A DNA stretch of 64,000 nt from Clostridiaceae bacterium (GTDB lineage Bacteria; Bacillota; Clostridia; Peptostreptococcales; Natronincolaceae): assembly GCA_018432235.1 (NCBI GenBank), contig JAHDLO010000007.1, forward strand, positions 1-64,000. Reading direction: 5' to 3'. How positions within the stretch are numbered: the first letter of the stretch is position 1; each line of letters opens with the position of its first letter. Below are positions 27,774 to 37,422 of this stretch, piece after piece. A program made the translations under genes and the position numbers. Below the pieces are notes generated by a model, which saw only the letters and a list, made by a program, of their open reading frames with translations, was not told the DNA's origin and searched no databases.

Positions 27774-30700
27774 ATGGCAGGCTTCGTTCATTTACATTTA
27801 CATACAGAATATAGTCTATTGGATGGCTTCGCTACCATTGCAAAGACAATGGAACGAGTTAAGTCGCTGGGAATGGATGCCGTCGCCATTACTGACCACG
27901 GCTCTATGTTTGGTGTAGTGGAGTTTTATAAGGCAGCAAAGAAGAAAAACATAAAGCCCATCATAGGCTGTGAGGTATATACTGCCGCCAGGGGCCTTAG
28001 GGACAAGGACCCTGTCAAGGATAAGAACCAAGGTCATTTGGTGCTGTTGGCTGAAACCAACGAGGGCTATCAAAATCTGATAAAGCTGGTTTCAAAGGGA
28101 TACATAGAGGGCTTTTATTATAAGCCAAGGGTGGACTATGAGGAAATTAAGAAGCATAGCAAGGGTATCATCGCCCTGAGCGGCTGTTTGGCAGGCGATA
28201 TCCAGCAGCAGCTGCTGGCGGGACAGTATCAGCAGGCCAGGTCTACAGCTTTGATGCTTCAGGAAATCTTCGGTGAGGGAAACTTTTATATCGAGCTGCA
28301 GGATCATGGCATTATGGAGCAAAAACAAATAAACCCGCAATTGGTGAAGCTCAGCAGAGAGACAGGAATTCCCCTTGTTGCTACCAATGACTGTCATTAT
28401 GTGGACAGGGAGGACTCTGATGCTCATGATATATTGTTATGTATTCAAACCGGAAAGATCTTGGAGGATAAGGATCGGCTGAAATTTCCCAATGACCAAT
28501 TCTATTTAAAATCACAGGAGGAAATGGCGGCGCTATTTCCCTATGCGGAGGAGGCCCTATCGAATACAGTAAAAATAGCTGAAAGATGTCATGTGGAATT
28601 TGATTTCAACACCATACATCTTCCAGAATATCAAGCACCGGTGGGTGAGTCAGTTAATCAGTACCTCCGACGGCTATGCTTGGAGGGATTGATTAAACGC
28701 TATGGCGAGGCAGCTGAGGAGCTAAAGGACCGACTGGAGTATGAGCTGGGGACCATAGAGAAGATGGGCTATACGGAATACTTCCTTATCGTATGGGATT
28801 TTATAAAATACGCCAAGGACAATAACATAGCTGTTGGTCCCGGACGGGGAAGTGCGGCTGGAAGTATAGTGGCCTATACTTTGGGCATAACCGACATAGA
28901 CCCTATAAAATATCATTTGATTTTTGAGCGGTTTCTAAATCCTGAGCGTATTTCCATGCCGGATATTGATATCGATTTTTGCTATGAAAGACGTGAAGAG
29001 GTTATAGATTACGTAAAGGCCAAGTACGGAGAGGAAAAGGTGGCTCAAATCATCACCTTCGGTACTATGGCCGCCAGAGCAGCAATTCGTGATGTGGGTA
29101 GGGTTGTAAACATGCCCTACAACGAAGTAGATCAAATTGCCAAGCAGGTACCCTTTGCCATAGGCATGACCATCAACAAGGCCCTAGAAATGAATCCGGT
29201 GCTGAAGGGTATGTACAATGGAGACGATAATGCCAAATATTTAATAGATATGGCAAGAAAGCTGGAGGGGATGCCGAGACATGCCTCCACCCATGCGGCA
29301 GGGGTGGTAATAGCTAAAAAAGAGCTGGATGACCATGTTCCCCTCTATATGCACGACAACAGTATGACCACACAATTTACTATGGGGGCACTGGAGGAGC
29401 TGGGGCTTTTAAAGATGGATTTCCTTGGTCTGAGAACCCTTACGGTAATAAGAGATGCCCTGGAGCTGATACAGCAGGATCATGGGGTTCATATTGATTT
29501 CTCAACCACGGATTATGAGGATATAAATGTCTATGAGCTGATTAGCAAGGGAGACACCCTGGGGGTATTTCAGCTGGAGAGTGCAGGGATGATACAGTTT
29601 ATGAAGGAGCTGAAGCCCAACTGCTTTGAGGACATTATTGCCGGCATATCCCTATACAGACCAGGACCGATGGACTCAATTCCAAAGTATATTGCGTATA
29701 AGAATAATCCTCATAAAATCAAATACAAGCATCAGCTGCTGGAGCCGATATTAAACGTTACCTACGGCTGTATGGTGTATCAAGAGCAGGTAATGAGGGT
29801 CGTAAGGGACTTGGCGGGCTATAGCTATGGCAGAAGCGATTTGGTACGAAGGGCCATGAGTAAAAAGAAGATGGATGTCATGGAGGAGGAACGAAACTAC
29901 TTTATACACGGTAAGCTGAATGACAAGGGCGAAATAGAGCTGCCGGGCTGTGTAAGAAATGGCGTTCCCGTAAAAATTGCCAATGAAATATACGATGAAA
30001 TGATAGACTTTGCCAACTATGCCTTCAATAAATCTCATGCAGCGGCCTATGCAGTGCTGGCTTATCAGACGGCCTATTTAAAAAGCTATTATCCGGTGGA
30101 ATTTATGGCGGCCCTTATGACCAGTGTGATGGGGAACACCTCAAAGGTGGCCCAATACATTCAGGATTGCAAGAGGCTTGGTATAGAGGTGCTACAGCCG
30201 GATATCAACAAGAGCTTCGGAAAATTCACTGTGGATGCTGGAAGGATACGCTTTGGACTGGCGGCGGTTAAAAATGTCGGATGGAATATGATAGAATCCA
30301 TAGTCAGGGCAAGGCAGGAAAAGGGTTTATTCACCAGCTTCAATGATTTCTGCACCAAAACCGATGGCAAGGATTTAAATAAAAGAGCCGTAGAAAGCCT
30401 AATAAAATGTGGTGCCTTTGATTGCCTTAAAGCTTATAGGGCACAGCTTCTAGCAATATATGACAAGGTCATGGAGGGCGTAAATCATAATAGAAGAAGA
30501 AATATAGAGGGACAACTGGGCTTCTTCGAAATAGCAGAGGATTCTGCAAGCCTGATGATGGAGGACATGTTGCCCAACATAAAGGAGTTCAGTGAGAAGC
30601 TGAAGCTAAGCATGGAAAAGGAGGTCTTGGGCCTGTATGTAAGCGGACACCCCCTTTCGGAATTTGAGGCGGAGCTGAAGCGGTATGTTACAGCCTATAG

Positions 30701-31238
30701 CCATGATTTTATGATCAATGAAGAGTCGGAGGAAATAAAGCTTAGGGACGGAGATCGTGTTCGGGTTGGCGGAATAATAGTAGACAAGATAACGAAGACC
30801 ACCAAAAATAATCAGATGATGGCCTTTATTACAATAGAGGATTTGTATGGTACCGTAGAGTGTATTATATTCCCTCAAACCTTTACAAGGCACTCAGCGC
30901 TTTTGGAGAAGGATTCAGCTATATTGCTGGAGGGTACCGTAAACATGAAGGAGGAGGAAAATACCAAGCTCTTGGTCAATGCCATCAGGCCCTTGGTGAA
31001 GGAGCAGACAACTGCCATCAGCATAAGCATAAAAAATGATAAGGATATTGCTTTGGTGGAGAAAATAAAACCGACACTTCGCCAGTATCCAGGCAATGTG
31101 CCGATATATATTCTGCTGGAGCATCGCAAAAAAAGGCTCAGGGCAGAAAGAGATTTATGGATTCGATTAAATGATGAGCTTATAGATAATTTAAAGGGTG
31201 TTTTTGGAGAAGATAATGTAAGGGTTAATCAATGTTAA
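27774..31238 (+). CDS. dnaE: DNA polymerase III alpha subunit DnaE
   Basis: This ~1154-residue replicative polymerase has an N-terminal PHP domain (FVHLHLHTEYSLLDGF), a polymerase core with catalytic PDIDIDF at about residue 396, and GPGRGSAAGS. A helix-hairpin-helix region follows and an OB-fold near ~985-1065 (VRVGGIIVDKITKTT). In Firmicutes DnaE works beside PolC in lagging-strand synthesis. ATG 27774 is preferred over GTG 27765 because AGGGGTGAG spans the latter. The 3' end overlaps the convergent gene by 14 bp. Confidence 0.95.
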   Translation: MAGFVHLHLHTEYSLLDGFATIAKTMERVKSLGMDAVAITDHGSMFGVVEFYKAAKKKNIKPIIGCEVYTAARGLRDKDPVKDKNQGHLVLLAETNEGYQNLIKLVSKGYIEGFYYKPRVDYEEIKKHSKGIIALSGCLAGDIQQQLLAGQYQQARSTALMLQEIFGEGNFYIELQDHGIMEQKQINPQLVKLSRETGIPLVATNDCHYVDREDSDAHDILLCIQTGKILEDKDRLKFPNDQFYLKSQEEMAALFPYAEEALSNTVKIAERCHVEFDFNTIHLPEYQAPVGESVNQYLRRLCLEGLIKRYGEAAEELKDRLEYELGTIEKMGYTEYFLIVWDFIKYAKDNNIAVGPGRGSAAGSIVAYTLGITDIDPIKYHLIFERFLNPERISMPDIDIDFCYERREEVIDYVKAKYGEEKVAQIITFGTMAARAAIRDVGRVVNMPYNEVDQIAKQVPFAIGMTINKALEMNPVLKGMYNGDDNAKYLIDMARKLEGMPRHASTHAAGVVIAKKELDDHVPLYMHDNSMTTQFTMGALEELGLLKMDFLGLRTLTVIRDALELIQQDHGVHIDFSTTDYEDINVYELISKGDTLGVFQLESAGMIQFMKELKPNCFEDIIAGISLYRPGPMDSIPKYIAYKNNPHKIKYKHQLLEPILNVTYGCMVYQEQVMRVVRDLAGYSYGRSDLVRRAMSKKKMDVMEEERNYFIHGKLNDKGEIELPGCVRNGVPVKIANEIYDEMIDFANYAFNKSHAAAYAVLAYQTAYLKSYYPVEFMAALMTSVMGNTSKVAQYIQDCKRLGIEVLQPDINKSFGKFTVDAGRIRFGLAAVKNVGWNMIESIVRARQEKGLFTSFNDFCTKTDGKDLNKRAVESLIKCGAFDCLKAYRAQLLAIYDKVMEGVNHNRRRNIEGQLGFFEIAEDSASLMMEDMLPNIKEFSEKLKLSMEKEVLGLYVSGHPLSEFEAELKRYVTAYSHDFMINEESEEIKLRDGDRVRVGGIIVDKITKTTKNNQMMAFITIEDLYGTVECIIFPQTFTRHSALLEKDSAILLEGTVNMKEEENTKLLVNAIRPLVKEQTTAISISIKNDKDIALVEKIKPTLRQYPGNVPIYILLEHRKKRLRAERDLWIRLNDELIDNLKGVFGEDNVRVNQC

Positions 31239-31692
31239 ATTTAGAGTGGGCAATTCTGGCGGAGGCGGCTGCCGCGATTCCTGCCACCAGATCGTCTAAA
31301 AAGGTATGTACCTGTTCCTCAGAATTGTTCAGCTTCTCTAAAATGCCGATTTTCTCTTTGTCGAGATAGCCGAAGTTAGTCAGGCCTATACTCCCATACA
31401 CATTGGTGATACTGAGGGCAAGAATTTCGTCTATTCCATACAGTGACTCATCATTTTCCAGAATTTTTTGCAAAGGCTCAGGTAGCAGCTTATTTTCAGC
31501 ATACATGTCAAGAACAACACCGGTTAGAATTGCATTTTGAACCTCTCGTTTGGCAAGAACCTTGTCGACGCTGTCCAGGCAGTCTTCAAGGCTAAGAGGT
31601 CCGTAGTTGGATTGCAGGGTATGAACCAGCTGAGCGATATCCTCCAGTGACACACCTCTGTCAGACATAAGTTGAATAACAAATTTTTTCAA
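31225..31692 (-). CDS. YutG/PgpA-like phosphatidylglycerophosphatase family protein
   Basis: A 155-residue protein close to Bacillus YutG. LAKREVQNAILTGVVLD, YGIDEILALSITNVYGSIG and a C-terminal HTFLDDLVAGIAAAASARIAH are conserved in the family. Members are related to PgpA, which dephosphorylates phosphatidylglycerol phosphate, though enzyme activity of this short soluble branch is less certain. The start is TTG 31692, eight bases after GGAGG; no in-frame ATG fits. It is convergent with dnaE. Confidence 0.8.
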   Translation of the reverse strand: MKKFVIQLMSDRGVSLEDIAQLVHTLQSNYGPLSLEDCLDSVDKVLAKREVQNAILTGVVLDMYAENKLLPEPLQKILENDESLYGIDEILALSITNVYGSIGLTNFGYLDKEKIGILEKLNNSEEQVHTFLDDLVAGIAAAASARIAHSKFNID

Positions 31693-31785
31693 ATTTCATC
31701 CCTCCGTTTGTAATATAATATAGATAAAAAAAGCAGGTATATGTTATAATATGAAATAGATTTGAATTGGGAACAATAAAATGAT

Positions 31786-31939
31786 AAGGAAATTGCATTA
31801 TTAAGATGAGTGGCATGTTTATACAAAGTCAAAAGTTTCCTGCTTAGTGCCCCACGGGCTAATTTATTGAATTTAAGATGTTATTACCCTAGGCAATGCG
31901 CGATAAGCCTTTAACCTTGTATAAAATAGAATATATGTA
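31786..31939 (+). ncRNA. Conserved structured intergenic element, copy 1
   Basis: This stretch is highly similar to 35300-35457. Shared blocks are AGGAAATTGCAT, ATACAAAGTCAAAAG, TTCCTGCTTAGTGCCCCACGG, ATAAGC-TTTA and AGAATATAT. A long-range stem pairs 31819-31835 with 31908-31924 (14 of 17 pairs). It lies ~110 nt upstream of the small gene at 32051. It could be a small RNA, a cis-regulatory leader or a miniature mobile repeat; no known family is assigned. Confidence 0.5.
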
Positions 31940-32050
31940 GAAATCCCATGGTATGATTTAATTTCCTTAGATCATAAACAAATTTTACTTAGCACATTAC
32001 AATATTGACGATAAATTATATAGAAACTGATATAGAGGAGGCCTATGGAT

Positions 32051-32242
32051 ATGTGGACAGTCGTGTATATGGCAAATACTAAGCAAGATGCGGAAGTAAT
32101 CCAGAAGATACTGGTGGAAGAAGGCTTCTTAGTTAAGGTAAAACCTATAAGCAAGAGCAATGAAGAGGGGATAAACGAGGTACTTGTACCAAGATCAGAG
32201 GTGGAGGAAGCCCACAATATATTGATGCAGCAGGGGTATTAG
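32051..32242 (+). CDS. Small DUF2007-like putative signal-transducing protein
   Basis: This 63-residue protein has a ferredoxin-like alternation of strands and helices (WTVVYMANTKQDAEVIQKILVEEGF...VEEAHNILMQ), the pattern of DUF2007-type proteins often found before pfkA in clostridia. ATG 32051 is chosen because GGAGG at 32037-32041 is nine bases away; ATG 32045 is only three bases from it. Function unknown. Confidence 0.7.
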   Translation: MWTVVYMANTKQDAEVIQKILVEEGFLVKVKPISKSNEEGINEVLVPRSEVEEAHNILMQQGY

Positions 32243-32369
32243 TGCTATAAGCAATAACAACAGGCAAACCTTTAAATGGAAGGGTTTTCCTGTTTAAAGA
32301 TAGTAATAATGAATAATACAATAAGCGGGACATTATTTGTCCTACGTGGTCAAAAAAGGAGGAAGTTGT

Positions 32370-33329
32370 ATGAAAACCATAGCAGTACTTACTAGTGGCG
32401 GAGATGCACCGGGAATGAATGCTGCCATAAGGGCGGTGGTAAGAAACGGAATATACAAGGGCTGTAGAATTATTGGAATAAAGCAGGGCTATCATGGACT
32501 AATTCGCGGAAATATGACGGAAATGAATCTTTCTTCTGTTGCCGATATCATACATAGAGGAGGGACAATTCTTCAAACCGCTAGAAGTGAGGAATTCATG
32601 ACAGAAGAGGGACGAAAAAAGGCCCTTTATGCCCTCAAGATTTTTAATGTTGATGGTCTTGTCGTTATCGGTGGGGATGGTTCCTTCAAGGGAGCGCAAA
32701 AGCTGACAGAATTGGGTGTGCCCACAATAGGAATTCCAGGAACAATAGATAATGACCTAAGATATACCGATTATACCATCGGCTTTGATACTGCAGTTAA
32801 CACGGTTATGGATGCCATAGGTAAAATCAGAGATACATCCACCTCGCATGGTAGAGCCAATATCATAGAGGTTATGGGAAGACATTGCGGAGATATTGCC
32901 CTGTATTCAGGCCTAGCGGGAGGTGCTGAAAGTATCATAGTTCCCGAGGTAGGCTTTGATATCAATCAGGTTTGTAATAAGCTGATAAAGGGAAGAAACA
33001 GAGGAAAGCTGCATAGCATCATAATTCTTGCTGAAGGTGTAGGCGGTGCTATGGAGCTGGGGGACCACATAAAAGAAATGACCGGTATAGACACAAGGGT
33101 AACTATCCTTGGACATCTGCAAAGAGGAGGAAGTCCAACCTTCCAGGATAGGCTTTTGGCCAGCAAGATGGGAGCAAGAGCAGTGGATTTGCTGCTGGAG
33201 GGCAAAAGCGGTTTGGCCTTAGGCTCAAGCGGCATGGATTTGATTGAGGTTGAATACGATAGGGTGTTTAATCAGGAGAAGGAATTTGACATGGACACAT
33301 ATGATTTAGCTAATATATTATCTATTTAA
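32370..33329 (+). CDS. pfkA: ATP-dependent 6-phosphofructokinase
   Basis: This 319-residue cytoplasmic enzyme phosphorylates fructose-6-phosphate, the committed step of glycolysis. The start [25 protein letters not shown], the GGDGSFKGA nucleotide loop and catalytic GTIDNDL are all canonical. ATG 32370 follows AAGGAGGAAG. pyk begins 13 bp downstream, giving the usual pfkA-pyk pair. Confidence 0.97.
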   Translation: MKTIAVLTSGGDAPGMNAAIRAVVRNGIYKGCRIIGIKQGYHGLIRGNMTEMNLSSVADIIHRGGTILQTARSEEFMTEEGRKKALYALKIFNVDGLVVIGGDGSFKGAQKLTELGVPTIGIPGTIDNDLRYTDYTIGFDTAVNTVMDAIGKIRDTSTSHGRANIIEVMGRHCGDIALYSGLAGGAESIIVPEVGFDINQVCNKLIKGRNRGKLHSIIILAEGVGGAMELGDHIKEMTGIDTRVTILGHLQRGGSPTFQDRLLASKMGARAVDLLLEGKSGLALGSSGMDLIEVEYDRVFNQEKEFDMDTYDLANILSI

Positions 33330-33342
33330 GGAGGCGAGGAAA

Positions 33343-35097
33343 ATGAGAAAAACGAAGATAGTGTGTACCATTGGTCCTGCTTGTGAGGAGAAGGAGCTGT
33401 TTAAAGCCTTGGTGAAAAACGGCTTGAACGTTGCCCGTTTAAATTTTTCCCATGGCAGCCATGAGGAGCACCAAAAGAGAATCGAGACAATTAAGGCAGT
33501 AAGAGAGGAGCTAAATACTCCTATCGCAATACTTTTAGATACTAAAGGACCAGAAATCAGAACAGGAAAGTTTAAGGACCCAGAGGTGCATTTGGTTGAA
33601 GGACAAGACTTTACAATAACCACAAGAGATATTCTAGGGGATAACACAGTATGTAATGTTAGCTACGCCGGAATAGCAGGGGATGTAAAGGAAGGGGATC
33701 AAATTCTGATTGATGATGGGCTTATCGGTCTTAAGGTAGAAAAAATTATCAGCGACACCGATATCCTATGTAAGGTAGAAAATCCCGGAGTTGTAAAGAA
33801 TAACAAGGGGATAAATATCCCAGGAGTAAAAATCAACCTTCCTGCCATTACCGAAAAGGATAAAGGGGATATCGAATTTGGTATTAGAATGGACATCGAT
33901 TTTATAGCCGCCTCCTTTGTAAGAAAGGCCAGCGATGTACTGGAGATTAAAAAGATATTAGAGGATAATAATGCAGAGCATATTCAGATTATCTCTAAGA
34001 TTGAAAATCAAGAGGGTGTGGACAATCTTGAAGAAATCATAGAAATATCCGATGGTATCATGGTGGCAAGGGGTGACCTTGGGGTTGAGATACCACCTGA
34101 GGAAATTCCATTGGTTCAGAAGCGAATGATTAGGCTTTGTAATATCGCAGGCAAGCCGGTAATTACAGCAACACAAATGCTGGATTCTATGATGAGAAAT
34201 CCAAGGCCCACCAGAGCAGAGGTGACAGACGTAGCCAATGCCATATTCGATGGGACAGATGCCATAATGCTTTCAGGAGAGACAGCTGCAGGTAAATATC
34301 CTGTAGACTCCGTAAGAATGATGGCTCAGATAGCGAAAAGAACAGAGTCAGCAATAGATTATAAGGCACTATTGAACTCAAAGCTCATGGATAAGCAGGT
34401 TTCGGTGACGGATGCCATCAGCCACGCTACCTGCAACACCGCATTGGATTTAGGTGCATCAGCCATTATAACTGCAACTTCATCAGGCTACACAGCTAGA
34501 ATGGTGTCAAAGTTTAAGCCACAGGCACCAATCATTGCAGCAACCGTAAGTGAAAGAATCAGAAGAAGGCTGTGCTTAAGCTGGGGAGTTGAAACGGTAC
34601 TGACGCAGCAGCTGCAATCCACAGACGATGTTATAGATATGTCGGTGGAAAGGGCATTGGATAGTAAGCTGATAAAGAGGGGTGACCTTGTGGTTATCAC
34701 CGCTGGCGTTCCCGTTGGTGTGGTAGGTACAACAAACCTGATTAAGGTTCATATTGTTGGCGATGTGTTGGTATCAGGCTCAGGCGTCGGTAAAAAAGCA
34801 GTTACGGGGCGAGTCTTTATTGTGGATGAAAATGGAGCAGCAGAGGGCTTTAAGGAAGGCGATATTTTGGTGTCGGTTGCCACCGACAAGGAGCTAGTAC
34901 CATTGATTGAAATGGCAGGAGGCATTATAACCGAAGAGGGTGGTTTAACCAGCCATGCTGCAATAGTAGGCCTGCACTATGGTATCCCTACCGTAGTTGG
35001 GGCAAGTGATGCAACAGCAATATTAAAAACCGGCGATATCATAACGGTGGATGCTGCCACAGGCTTGATATACAGCGGTAAGACCAGAGTCCTATAA
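33343..35097 (+). CDS. pyk: Pyruvate kinase with C-terminal PEP-utiliser domain
   Basis: This 584-residue cytoplasmic enzyme converts phosphoenolpyruvate and ADP to pyruvate and ATP. RKTKIVCTIGPACEEKELF, LDTKGPEIRTG and the active-site ISKIENQEGVDNLEEI...MVARGDLGVE are canonical. The last ~105 residues (GRVFIVDENGAAEGFKEGDIL...GGLTSHAAIVG) are the extra PEP-mobile-like domain found in many Firmicute enzymes, with the TSHA histidine present. Confidence 0.97.
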   Translation: MRKTKIVCTIGPACEEKELFKALVKNGLNVARLNFSHGSHEEHQKRIETIKAVREELNTPIAILLDTKGPEIRTGKFKDPEVHLVEGQDFTITTRDILGDNTVCNVSYAGIAGDVKEGDQILIDDGLIGLKVEKIISDTDILCKVENPGVVKNNKGINIPGVKINLPAITEKDKGDIEFGIRMDIDFIAASFVRKASDVLEIKKILEDNNAEHIQIISKIENQEGVDNLEEIIEISDGIMVARGDLGVEIPPEEIPLVQKRMIRLCNIAGKPVITATQMLDSMMRNPRPTRAEVTDVANAIFDGTDAIMLSGETAAGKYPVDSVRMMAQIAKRTESAIDYKALLNSKLMDKQVSVTDAISHATCNTALDLGASAIITATSSGYTARMVSKFKPQAPIIAATVSERIRRRLCLSWGVETVLTQQLQSTDDVIDMSVERALDSKLIKRGDLVVITAGVPVGVVGTTNLIKVHIVGDVLVSGSGVGKKAVTGRVFIVDENGAAEGFKEGDILVSVATDKELVPLIEMAGGIITEEGGLTSHAAIVGLHYGIPTVVGASDATAILKTGDIITVDAATGLIYSGKTRVL

Positions 35098-35233
35098 TTC
35101 CTTTGAATAACGGAATTTACAAAACTTTAATATACTGTTAACACATATCACCCTACTGTTTCATATAATAAAAATATGAAATCAATATTCCCCCTTTATA
35201 TATTGATTTTTATATAGTTTTAGGCCTTAGTAG

Positions 35234-35267
35234 AAGAACTTACGTCAGTAAGTTCTTTTCTTTTTTT
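35234..35267 (+). terminator. Terminator of pfkA-pyk
   Basis: AAGAACTTAC (35234-35243) pairs with GTAAGTTCTT (35248-35257), followed by TTCTTTTTTT. Confidence 0.9.
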
Positions 35268-35299
35268 AGTGAAAAGCTATATAATAGAAATAATAATAC

Positions 35300-35457
35300 A
35301 GGAAATTGCATAATAAAAATGAATGGTATGTATACAAAGTCAAAAGCTTCCTGCTTAGTGCCCCACGGTCTAATTTGAGTAATTTGAAAACTAAATCAAG
35401 GCACTAGTAGGCACTGAGCAATAAGCTTTTAGCTTTGTATAAGCTAGAATATATATA
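35300..35457 (+). ncRNA. Conserved structured intergenic element, copy 2
   Basis: Second copy of the element at 31786-31939. An outer 19-bp stem pairs 35331-35349 with 35423-35441, with one 2-nt mismatch. An inner 11-bp stem pairs TGCTTAGTGCC (35352-35362) with GGCACTGAGCA (35410-35420), one pair being G-U. The apical loop is 47 nt. It lies ~58 nt before the dehydrogenase gene. Function unknown; a regulatory or small RNA role is inference from the retained structure. Confidence 0.55.
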
Positions 35458-35514
35458 ACCTCTCATTGTATTGTGCAACTTTCTTAATAATGAGCTGGTA
35501 AGAGGAGGTTCCAC

Positions 35515-36486
35515 ATGAATATTGTAATTTTAGACGGATATACCCTGAATCCCGGAGATTTAAGCTGGGAGGGGCTTGAGGGCCTTGGCAGCCTAAAGGT
35601 CTATGACAGAACCGCCTATGACCTAGAGGGGCAGCATAGGGTAAAGGAAAGGATTCAGGAGGCGGACATTGTATTTACCAACAAGACGCCTATAACGGCA
35701 GAGGCATTGGAAAAAGCCACGAGGCTTAAATATATAGGGGTGCTGGCCACCGGCTACAATGTAGTAGATGTGGCGGCGGCCAGAGACAGAGGTATTGTTG
35801 TAACCAATATTCCAACCTATGGCACCGCAGCTGTAGCCCAAATGACCATAGCTTTGCTGCTGGAAATATGCCATCATGTAGGACATCATAGCCAGGAGGT
35901 AAGAAAAGGCGCCTGGACAACAAACAAGGATTGGTGCTTCTGGAATTATCCTCTAATAGAGCTGGCGGGTAAAACCATTGGCATCATAGGCTATGGCAGA
36001 ATAGGAGCAGCGGTGGGGCGAATCGCACAGGCAATGGGAATGAAGGTATTGGCCTACAATAGAAATCCGGATCACAGTCTGGAGAATGAATATCTGAAAT
36101 TCGTAGCACTGGAGACGCTATTCGAAAAATCCGATGTCATAAGCCTCCATTGTCCTCTGTTTGAAAGCACCAGAGGAATCATCAATAGAGAATCCATTAA
36201 GCTGATGAAGGATGGCGTGATCCTCATAAATACCTCCAGGGGTCCATTGATCGTGGAGGAAGATTTGGCATTGGCGCTGAATAGCGGAAAGGTGGCTGCT
36301 GCTGCGCTGGATGTTGTTTCCTCCGAGCCCATAAAAGAGGATAATCCACTGCTGAAGGCAAAAAATTGCATTATTACTCCCCATATAGCATGGGCGCCTA
36401 TAGAGGCAAGAAAAAGATTGATGGATATAGCGGTGGAGAATTTAAAGGCATTTTTGGCAGGGAATCCAATTAATGTGGTAAAATAA
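35515..36486 (+). CDS. D-2-hydroxyacid dehydrogenase (glycerate dehydrogenase-like)
   Basis: This 323-residue cytoplasmic NAD(P)-dependent enzyme interconverts a 2-hydroxyacid and its 2-keto acid; glycerate/hydroxypyruvate is the closest fit. The Rossmann motif GIIGYGRIGAAVGRIA lies at about residue 150. The catalytic Arg is in NTSRGPLI, with Glu in VVSSEP and His in TPHIAWAP. It has an AGAGGAGGTT ribosome site and is preceded by the structured element. Confidence 0.85.
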   Translation: MNIVILDGYTLNPGDLSWEGLEGLGSLKVYDRTAYDLEGQHRVKERIQEADIVFTNKTPITAEALEKATRLKYIGVLATGYNVVDVAAARDRGIVVTNIPTYGTAAVAQMTIALLLEICHHVGHHSQEVRKGAWTTNKDWCFWNYPLIELAGKTIGIIGYGRIGAAVGRIAQAMGMKVLAYNRNPDHSLENEYLKFVALETLFEKSDVISLHCPLFESTRGIINRESIKLMKDGVILINTSRGPLIVEEDLALALNSGKVAAAALDVVSSEPIKEDNPLLKAKNCIITPHIAWAPIEARKRLMDIAVENLKAFLAGNPINVVK

Positions 36487-36582
36487 AAGGATAATAATTT
36501 CTTTAATGTATGAAAAGGTCTTATTTATTGACTAAAAAATTCATATACATCTAAAAATATATACTAAGCATAGGAGGAAATG

Positions 36583-37005
36583 ATGAAAGAAAATATCAGT
36601 GAGATTAGAGTTAGGTACGCAGAGACGGACCAAATGGGCGTCGTATATCATGGCAACTATTTTACCTGGTTTGAAATAGGCAGAACCGGCTTCCTTCGGC
36701 AGCTGGGGTATTCCTATAGTGAGCTGGAAAAGAAGGGTATCATGCTGCCGGTTGTGAATGTAGGCTGCGACTACAAAGAGTCGGCAAAATACGATGACGA
36801 GATACAGATTAAAACCACCTTAAAGGCATTAAAGGGTGTGAGAATTACATATCATTACCAGCTATATAGAAAGTCAGATCAAAGGCTGCTGGCGGAAGGA
36901 ACCACCACACATGCCTTTGTGGACAGCGACTTTAAGCCTACCAATTTAAAAAAGCATTATCCTGAACTATATGAGGCCCTAACAAAAATAATAAGTGAGG
37001 TGTAG
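36583..37005 (+). CDS. Acyl-CoA thioesterase, YbgC/4HBT family
   Basis: This 140-residue hot-dog-fold protein opens EIRVRYAETDQMGVVYHGNYFTWFEIGR, containing the catalytic Asp and the HGNY motif of 4-hydroxybenzoyl-CoA-type thioesterases. It probably hydrolyses a short acyl-CoA. Start codons ATG 36580 and 36583 are adjacent after TAGGAGG. fxsA follows after two bases. Confidence 0.87.
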   Translation: MKENISEIRVRYAETDQMGVVYHGNYFTWFEIGRTGFLRQLGYSYSELEKKGIMLPVVNVGCDYKESAKYDDEIQIKTTLKALKGVRITYHYQLYRKSDQRLLAEGTTTHAFVDSDFKPTNLKKHYPELYEALTKIISEV

Positions 37006-37007
37006 CC

Positions 37008-37403
37008 ATGTTATTTAAGCTCATTATGCTCTTTACTGTAGTTCCTATTTTAGAGCTGGCATTATTACTAAAGCTAAACAATTACATAGGCCTAGGTTAT
37101 ACCCTATTGATTGTATTGACTACGGGCGTTGTAGGTGCATATTTGGCAAAAAGTGAGGGCAAAGGAATTATCAGAAACATAAGGTATGAGATGAGTCAGG
37201 GGAGAATGCCGGGTGATGAGCTGGTGAACGGACTATGCGTTCTACTGGGTGGCGCTTGTCTGCTGACACCAGGACTTATTACTGACCTAACCGGCTTTAT
37301 ATTAGTGATTCCCTATACCAGAGAAATAATAAAACGATATGTTAAGGGCAGGCTGAGATACATGCTGGAGGAGGGAACCTTTAAATTTATTTATAGGAGA
37401 TAG
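37008..37403 (+). CDS. fxsA: FxsA family membrane protein
   Basis: This 131-residue membrane protein opens LFKLIMLFTVVPILELALLLKLNNYIGLGYTLLIV and has GGACLLTPGLITDLTGFILVIP, both typical of FxsA. In E. coli FxsA overproduction relieves phage T7 exclusion by F; the cellular role is otherwise unclear. It is co-transcribed with the thioesterase gene. Confidence 0.9.
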   Translation: MLFKLIMLFTVVPILELALLLKLNNYIGLGYTLLIVLTTGVVGAYLAKSEGKGIIRNIRYEMSQGRMPGDELVNGLCVLLGGACLLTPGLITDLTGFILVIPYTREIIKRYVKGRLRYMLEEGTFKFIYRR

Positions 37404-37422
37404 CGTACAAGGAGGATAAATT

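Noticed and set aside
35300..35457. 6S RNA interpretation of the repeated element
   Set aside because: There is no large central bubble flanked by a long apical stem, and the two stems are nearly continuous, so the architecture does not fit.
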